Assembly (NCBI GenBank): GCA_004802725.1
Contig: SGPM01000264.1
Span: 1 to 39,150 of the forward strand
Length of the DNA stretch: 39,150 nucleotides
Reading direction: 5' to 3'
Source of the DNA: Antrodiella citrinella
Taxonomy: Eukaryota; Basidiomycota; Agaricomycetes; Polyporales; Steccherinaceae
Shown piece by piece: positions 32,727 to 39,150 of this stretch (within the stretch, counting starts at the first letter, position 1; every line of letters begins with the position of its first letter). A program made the position numbers and the translations under genes. The notes below the pieces were generated by a model. It was not told the DNA's origin. It saw nothing but the letters and a program-made list of their open reading frames with translations, and searched no databases.

Positions 32727-35127
32727 ATGGCTTCGAGACAAGAACGTGCGTGCACTTTGCAATAAGTATCTTCTCTGCTAATGGCGATGTGCGTCTCCAG
32801 ACCTTGCTGTTGAACAGGCTTCACGCGAGGGTGCGATATCACCGACGAGCCAAGGCGAATCCTCGTCATGTAAGTACATTTGGTCGGGTCAAGACATATG
32901 TCTCAATGCAGTTGTTAGAAGATATGGGTCGAGCGCAGGGCTTTGTAGAGCTTCACGACCAAGTTGAGGTGAGTTTGACTTGCAACTCGGAGCGGCACAC
33001 CATGCTGACCTGTTACAGACCGGGGTCAATCTGCTGGATTCCTTGGAGAGCTTCTTGTCGACATTCCAAAAGGACTTATGCGCAGTCTCCGGTCAAATAT
33101 CAGAGCTACAGGACCGAAGCAAGGATATTGAGAACCGTCTGAAGAGTCGAAGGGTATGTCACTATGCTTTGATCAATATCACACCGTTATTCACTTCGTC
33201 AGTAGAAGATAGAGAAGCCGTTGTCTAATTTATTGGTAGACTTCTGCATACCACCTCCGCTCGCGACATTGATTCTGGATACGGACGTTGGAGAACCGTG
33301 GATTGTTGCTATCGGCGAGTTCCAGCGGAGACTAGTTGCCCTCAAGACGCGGACGAGGGTAAAGGCTGCACGGGATATGACGGATGTCGCAGAAGGGCTA
33401 AGGATTGTGGTGCGTGCAAAAATATACATCATACCGAGTCTCTTGATTCATGTTGAGCGCAGGCTGCTACGAAGCTTCGGACTTTCTTTCTCAACCTTCT
33501 GCAGCCTATACGGACAAGTATGACCACAAACATGCAGGTTATGCAAACCTCTATTTTCCTCAAATACCGCCCCCTGCACGTCTTCCTGCAACATCACGCA
33601 CCGAATGTGGCCAACGAGCTCCAGAGAGCGTACATTGGTGCGGCGCGCACATATTATGAGACCGGTTTCCGAAGATATTCTCGGAGTCTTGGCTACGTGA
33701 AGGTACGTGAATTTGTGTGTTGATATGTAGCACGCCATAAACCTTCCAACGCAGACCCGAACTATCGAGAAGGCAGAAGATATAGTCTCAGCGGCGACGG
33801 CTGGCACCAGTGCCGGCGTTGAAGCTGATGTGGATAGGTTATCCCACTCCCAGATTGACGGCCCCGGTCCAACGATGCTCTACATGGCCGAGGATAAGTC
33901 CCATGTAAGCTCTATCGCATTATCATTCTCCAAATTGCTCACCCATTCCGCGAAGAAAGAGCCTGTTGAAGCCCTGTTCCGATCTCTTATGCTTGTCTTG
34001 ATGGACAACGCAACCGCAGAATACACCTATGTCACTGCCTTCTATTCCAACGAACCTCAGCCTTTACCTGTCAGCCAAAGTCAAAGAGACCATGCGTCTG
34101 GCATGGGCTCGCCAACGGGCCTCTTATCGCCAACGATGGGTGACTTTGACGACATTCGCTCGAATCCGGGTTCAGATTTTGGTCCATCCTCTCCAAGACG
34201 GCGGAACATAAGCATGCAAAGTGCTAGTGCGACGCCTTCACAGCTTCCGACCCCGAAAGAAGAGGTCAATGTACCTGTGATATGGAAACAGGTCCTAGAC
34301 CCTGTGCTGGAATATTGCAAGGTATGTCCACGAGCTTGTTGATTCTTCACTTAGCCTCATTTGTGACCTTGTAGGCCTTCGTGAACACAATCTTGGAATC
34401 GTCGCCTCCGGTCATTCCCCTTCTCACCATGATCCGTCTAACGGAGGATATCATGGCAGAGATCAAGAAGCGCGAATGCAGCCCTCTGGAGAGCTTCATA
34501 TTCACCATGCGCATGCAGATGTGGCCTATCTTCCAGAAAGCGATGCAAGAAAACGTAGAGGCGGTAAAGCGATACGCCGAAGGCACCTCCTCAGGCTACT
34601 TCCGTGCTAAAATCGTGACTACGGACGGCGTAGTCTCTTCTGTATGTTTGGATGGTCTTATCTTGACGGCTCGAGGTATTGACCTTTTCCCACAGATTTG
34701 CAGCCGCTACATCGTCATGTTTAATTCCTTCGTGGCCCTGACTAACACACCGGATGAGACTATGATCTTTTCGAAGTGAGTCCATGTCGCGAACCTGAGA
34801 ATGCAAGCGGACATACTGAGACGAATTGTCAGCCTGCTTCGCTTGCGACAAGAAATCGCAAAACTGATCGCGACGCATACAGAGAAGATTCCAGAAGCAA
34901 TCGCCAAGGCCACTGCTCAGTCAAAGCTCTACGACACGATCCTCCAAGGACTGAGTGTAAGTGACATACCTTTCACTGAGTTGTTGATCATTCTGAGTGT
35001 TCGCAATGTCACGCAGAAAGGACCAAGTCCCGCAAGTCATCCGAAAGCTCAGGGTGAGATTGCATTCTGGAGAGAACGGGAAGAAGAGGCCCGCAGACGA
35101 GTGGTCTCGACACGTAGACAGCGATAA
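32727..35127 (+). CDS. VPS52: GARP/EARP tethering complex subunit Vps52, N-terminus unresolved
   Basis: Vps52 is a subunit of the GARP complex, which tethers endosome-derived vesicles at the trans-Golgi. Secure exons: 32912-32968, 33019-33153, 33206-33409, 33463-33702, 33755-33904, 33956-34321, 34375-34641, 34696-34775, 34833-34956 and 35017-35127, giving 577 residues. Recognisable parts are GFVELHDQVETGVNLLDSL, the coiled coil SGQISELQDRSKDIENRLK, KYRPLHVFLQHHAPNVANEL and the C-terminal SNLLRLRQEIAKLI. Upstream, exon 32801-32869 (23 codons) joins in phase 0, but exon 1 from the nearest ATG (32727-32745) ends in phase 1, so the model is off by one base. An alternative frame opening at ATG 32636 gives matching phases but an odd hydrophobic N-terminus. 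The protein is shorter than yeast Vps52 at its N-terminal end. It converges on EFR3. Confidence 0.9.
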
Positions 35128-35284
35128 ATTATAATATATACTGATTGTGTGGAGTATTGTGCGTGTGAGGATGGATAGCAATGAGGTAGATAACGATGAT
35201 GAGAGAGAACCAAACCGAACGTCCGAGATCCACCAAGGGAAGAAGATTAGAATGATTTAGAACTTGTACTGGGCGTTTGGATGA

Positions 35285-38200
35285 TCAGGTTTTGTAAGGT
35301 GGTATAGAGGGAGGTTTCAGCCTACTAATGATACGTCAGAATTCGCAACTCAAGGATCTCCAATGATTGCAAACACGCACTTCTGTTCTGACTTTTGGAG
35401 CAAGGGGAATGACGACTTGAGCATATTGGATCCGTTCTGCTTCCCAATTCCAAGCTTATTGAGAACATCGCGGACTTCGTTGGCACTTCCAAGTTTGTTC
35501 CGCTGTTGGGGTCGGGAACGGACTTGCCTGAGCGGGTGCTGAGGAGACTCGCCATGTGTTAGCGTAGACGTGTGCTCGAGCGTTGATAACGATGGCGCCC
35601 TGTTGGCGAGATTAGGATTGGACATGCTCTTGCGTCCCTCCAAAGCCTCCCTTAGGTCTGTGACTCCCACACCACGCGTCGATCGCGCTAAACTCTGCAA
35701 AGACATATTGTCGATATGCATGAGGCCGGGCGCGACTTTGATGAGAGGCGAAATCTTGTCGTTATACCCGTCGTAGCTCGTCTGGACCTCGATTGCTATA
35801 AAGGAGAGCAGATTAGCGATTCGTTCAAAGCGTGGAGCAAATACATAGATCGGTTTCTCACAGTCTTTGTACGCAATCTCAGGAGACCACTGCGCAGCGA
35901 ATCGACGCAAAAGCGTCTGTCTGTCGAGACCGGTAGCACTCTGCACATTGTTGTTGGACACGATGGCCATCAGCAGCGCCTCCGAATCCCACGTTGGAAG
36001 TTGAGTCTCCGAGGATTCACTCTCAAATGGCACGGGGTTCGTAGGTGGGTGTAGCACGCCGGGTTCACAGGAGTGCAGATCTGGGAGCGAGACAGTATGC
36101 TGAGATGACAATGCCTGCGATATGGGTAAATAATCCATGGTAACGTGGGACTAAGAAGAAGTTGATACCTTTTGCGCGATTTCTGTTACTTCCACACAAC
36201 TCCAGACATTGCCCACGACAATCCAGACTCTCGCCAATAACTCCTTGAGTGCACGTATCCGTCGTGCAACCAATGGATCTGTCGTGTTGTCGTACTGGCA
36301 TGCACCATCCAACGCGAGCAACATTGGAAGTCCAGTCAGCAGCGCACGAACAGGCAAGTTCTCATGTACAGCTGACAAGATGGCAAATATGTTTCCGTAG
36401 TCTGATAACGACGCCGACGCGTTGGCCGAAGCCGACAGTCTACGCGGTGCATTTTGTAGCAGGCGAAGCATGACAGACGTCTTTCGTGTTCGAGGAGGTA
36501 TAGTGGTAGATCGTCGAGAGTTATCACGAGAGCCGGGTGGGGAGTCGTCCGCCGTGGTTGGGGCCGTGGTGGAATCCGTAGGCGCATCGCCTACATCTGA
36601 GAGGGGGGGCGTAGAGCCAGAGGAGGAGCCGGTATTGAAGCCCAGCACGGAGGAAGTGGCCAGCAGATAGATGTCTGCGTGAAGAGCATTGAGTAGTCGA
36701 GTAGTCGAGTCTCCGTACATGATGGATGTCAGAGTGGCCGCTTGGTGCGCCGGTCCTTCGACGAGTGGTCGAGCGCGTCTGACGCCATCGCCGTCCGCGT
36801 AGTCTCCAAGTCTCGGGATCTCGTTCTTCACGTACATGACAACAGCCGCAGCGTAATCCGCCCGGACAGAATACTGCGAATCGCATAGAAGGGATAAGGT
36901 TTCATGGAACACTTCCGGAGAGACCTTCGTGCGGCGGGATGTTTTGACGTGGTTTTCGGCCAAAGCAGGCGAAGCAACGGTGGGCGACTTTCGTCTGCCG
37001 TCTTCGTCGTCTCTAGCAGCCTCGTGTAGATCTGCGGCATGGATCAGACCCAACAATGAGGCCAACAAGCACCGCACAGCTTGTGCACGGGCGTTGTCGG
37101 AAGGCGTTTTGCCGTTGCCCAGTCCAGTGGTCTCGATGAGACTCAGGCGACTCACTAGCTCTCCGGCCAGATCTTGTATTTGGTCTGCATAGTAGACGTG
37201 CGTGCCTAGTGACGCAATGCAGTCCACCAGAGTAGAGAGTAGAGTGTCTTCCGTGTCGATCACTATCCTCCGTAGGATGAGTGAAATCAAACTCGAGATA
37301 ATGTCGGAGGTAGACAGGTTCACGAGGGGCGTGGGTGACGTGAAGACTGTCCTGATCATAGCAGCCAATGCGACATGGCGAGGCGTAGAAGTTGGTGCAT
37401 CTTGTCCTTCTACAAGTGCTTCCACCAATCGCGATGGAATGGCATAGCGGTATTGGTATTGTGTCCAATCTGCCATTTTCACTGCCAGCCATCGGCAATG
37501 CTCGGTCTTCTGCCACCCGCCGATGTCGTCCAGACAATCAAACACGGCGCGAAGGATCATGCCTGCTTGATTGGCGTTTGAGTGCTCCAGCAGTAGTGAC
37601 ATAGCGCGCAATGCGGTGTTCGCGATGTCGCCGGACGACGGACCTTTGTCGCCGTCAACGTGGAGATGGATGGATGCAGCACGACGTTCTGCAGCTGGCC
37701 TTGCGCGAAAGCCACTGACATATGGGGATGTTAGTTGGTCCCTCACTGTTGAGAACCTACAAGACGATGTAAATATAGATCGACAAGCGGACTAAATACG
37801 GACGTACTCGTGTTCCAACGCACCCAATTCGACACTCAAAAGTGGGATGATCAGAGCTGGTACCAGAGCCGTGATTTGTGGCAGAAATTGCGTTGAGGAG
37901 TAATAGAGGACATCAGAGGCCACGACTCCAAGCACAGCTGAAAGTCCAAGCAGTCGCGTGCTAAAGATAAGGTCAATTTTCATGAATCGGACTAGAGTGA
38001 CAATGACAAAACTCACCGATTCCTGACTTCATGGTCTGTGGAACTACCGTCCGCCCTTCCCATTTGAGAGAACACCTGAAGACAATTCATATGTTCTTCC
38101 GTTACATAGCGGTCAGCGCCAATGAGATGACCGTCTGTGTAGGTTGTCCATGCTGCGTACTACACTTCGCGTTATGAGTGGTGCTCGGGCGTTGAGAGAA

Positions 38201-38656
38201 GCAGGCACTCACCACAGTCGCTGCTCTTGCCACTACTTCCAAGTCTTTCGGGAGTGACGAGAGGGTGATACTGATTGACCCAAGTAATGAAGACGAGAGG
38301 AGGGAAATATCTCGCCGACACTCTGTAGCCAGTGCCTTCAAAATGGCAAGCGTTATCAGCAGAGTACTATGGAAAGTCGGCGGTCAGATCAATGGTATAT
38401 CCCGCCAAAACAGAGGTGCGTACGCTCGAGCACGTAGGTTCCCTGTGTGTGCCTTCTTGCAGTCCACTCTGACTCTCCTCTCCAGCTCGCCACACAACTT
38501 GTTGATCTTCCCTGGACGGTTAGAGGCATAGTATGTGAGGCGAGATAGTTCCTGAGAGTTAGGGCGGTAGTCAGAACCAGAAGTCAAGAGGTTGGCGTTC
38601 GGAGGGTAACAAGCTGCGATGAGCTGCACATGGTTTGGTGTAAATGGGAAGGGCAT
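35285..38656 (-). CDS. EFR3: Plasma-membrane PI4-kinase scaffold Efr3
   Basis: Exons 38656-38424, 38366-38213, 38159-38017, 37960-37808, 37756-36169, 36114-35381 and 35324-35285 encode 1,014 residues. Efr3 anchors the Stt4 phosphatidylinositol 4-kinase complex at the plasma membrane. Family features: N-terminal MPFPFTPNHVQLIAACYPP and LTYYASNRPGKINKL; a helical-repeat body (ITLAILKALATECRRDISLL, EHEFSTVRDQL, RARPAAERRAASIHLHVDGD); and a low-complexity C-terminus. For the fourth intron the acceptor TTGTAG at 37757 was chosen: it gives 51 bp and preserves LEHEFSTVRDQL, whereas the next possible acceptor gives 93 bp. The last exon is only 40 bp, ending RLKPPSIPPYKT; without that splice the frame ends as CVFAIIGDP instead. 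I see no N-terminal cysteine cluster for palmitoylation, only basic residues, as in yeast Efr3. Confidence 0.92.
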
Positions 38657-39004
38657 TCGTTTGCAACAACGAAGGAAATTAGGGAATGGAATGACTGCGA
38701 GTTAGTCAAAGATAGATACAGAATTCAAAGTTGGTATGCAGAGTGCATGGAGTCAAGTGGTGTGAGATGGGCTGCGTGGTTCTTGAGGTATATTGTTAGG
38801 CGCCCATTTACTCTGATCATCGTCATTGAAATTCAAACAACCATTTCGAGCTCCTAAGATCAAACATAAAGACACCGAAATCGAGAAAATTCGACAGGAA
38901 TCAGTGTATTCATGTGACGGCGTTGAGTCCTCGCAATTCAAGAATTCCGTATGTATGACTAGCTCGGGTCAAGGTCATCGAAGACTGACATAAGGCAGGC
39001 TCAG
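38657..39004. other. Intergenic, EFR3 promoter region
   Basis: About 350 bp upstream of EFR3. No coding frame with recognisable content and no clear promoter element for the minus strand is seen. Confidence 0.45.
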
Positions 39005-39012
39005 TATAAAAG
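39005..39012 (+). promoter_or_regulatory. TATA box TATAAAAG, plus strand
   Basis: TATAAAAG at 39005-39012 is a perfect TATA-box match pointing rightwards, away from EFR3. It suggests a plus-strand gene starting at or beyond the right edge. GTATAC is repeated at 39081-39086 and 39090-39095. Confidence 0.4.
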
Positions 39013-39116
39013 CACTAGTATCCGCATCTGAGCGAACCTAAGCACTCAGTATTGACAGAGAAGTGTCGAAGTGTTGATAGGTATACAGGGTATACTACAT
39101 ACATGTTGTGTTGATT

Positions 39117-39150
39117 ATGATCTTCGTCATTTGGCACCTGGAAATTTCAT
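39117..39150 (+). CDS. Possible start of a gene running off the right edge
   Basis: An ATG at 39117, about 105 bp after the TATA box, opens a frame that stays open to the window end and begins MIFVIWHLEIS. The hydrophobic start could be a signal peptide. With only 11 codons visible this is a weak call; an earlier ATG at 39103 stops after three codons. Confidence 0.2.
   Translation, partial: MIFVIWHLEIS

Noticed and set aside
37715..37807. A 93-bp intron option in EFR3
   Set aside because: A 51-bp alternative is in frame and retains the conserved-looking EHEFSTVRDQL segment.

Overview
This window is nuclear DNA from a filamentous basidiomycete, most likely an Agaricomycete; I cannot name the genus. 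The evidence is dense genes on both strands, about 55 spliceosomal introns that are mostly 50-66 bp with GTRNGT donors and CTNAY-type branch sites, and proteins typical of fungi (Sch9, Rim15, Dre2, Efr3, Vps52, Med18, Bcd1). I see no transposon, CRISPR array, prophage or operon. The single N at 12441 shows it is draft sequence.

Layout, left to right. 1-1526 holds an intron-containing tRNA-Phe and otherwise no gene. A three-finger C2H2 protein (minus) shares a short divergent promoter with a cytochrome b5 reductase/Cyc2-like mitochondrial flavoprotein (plus). Next come DRE2 and BCD1 (both plus), then MED18 and a forkhead factor (both minus). A membrane protein gene with a one-base frameshift (plus) is followed by the AGC kinase SCH9 (plus). 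Then three minus-strand genes: an Apd1/Aim32-type [2Fe-2S] protein, an unrecognised proline-rich protein with ubiquitin-interacting-motif-like segments, and a 1,887-residue RIM15 kinase. The right part carries mitochondrial ribosomal protein bS18m (plus), RPN11 (minus) divergent from an unrecognised coiled-coil protein (plus), VPS52 (plus) and EFR3 (minus). A TATA box at 39005 hints at a further plus-strand gene starting at the right edge.

Most genes are unrelated housekeeping functions. Two functional links stand out. SCH9 and RIM15, which in yeast form consecutive steps of TORC1 nutrient signalling, lie about 5.7 kb apart. DRE2, the electron donor for cytosolic Fe-S assembly, is in the same window as an Apd1-type Fe-S protein whose last residue is Trp. 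I did not find a convincing new multi-gene system. The best candidates for undescribed biology are the two orphan proteins (17918-20485 and 30593-32544), the shared RPN11 promoter, and the three places where the gene model does not close cleanly (11602, 32727-32911 and 27785).

Exon coordinates were worked out by hand from splice consensus and reading-frame continuity; no alignment was run.
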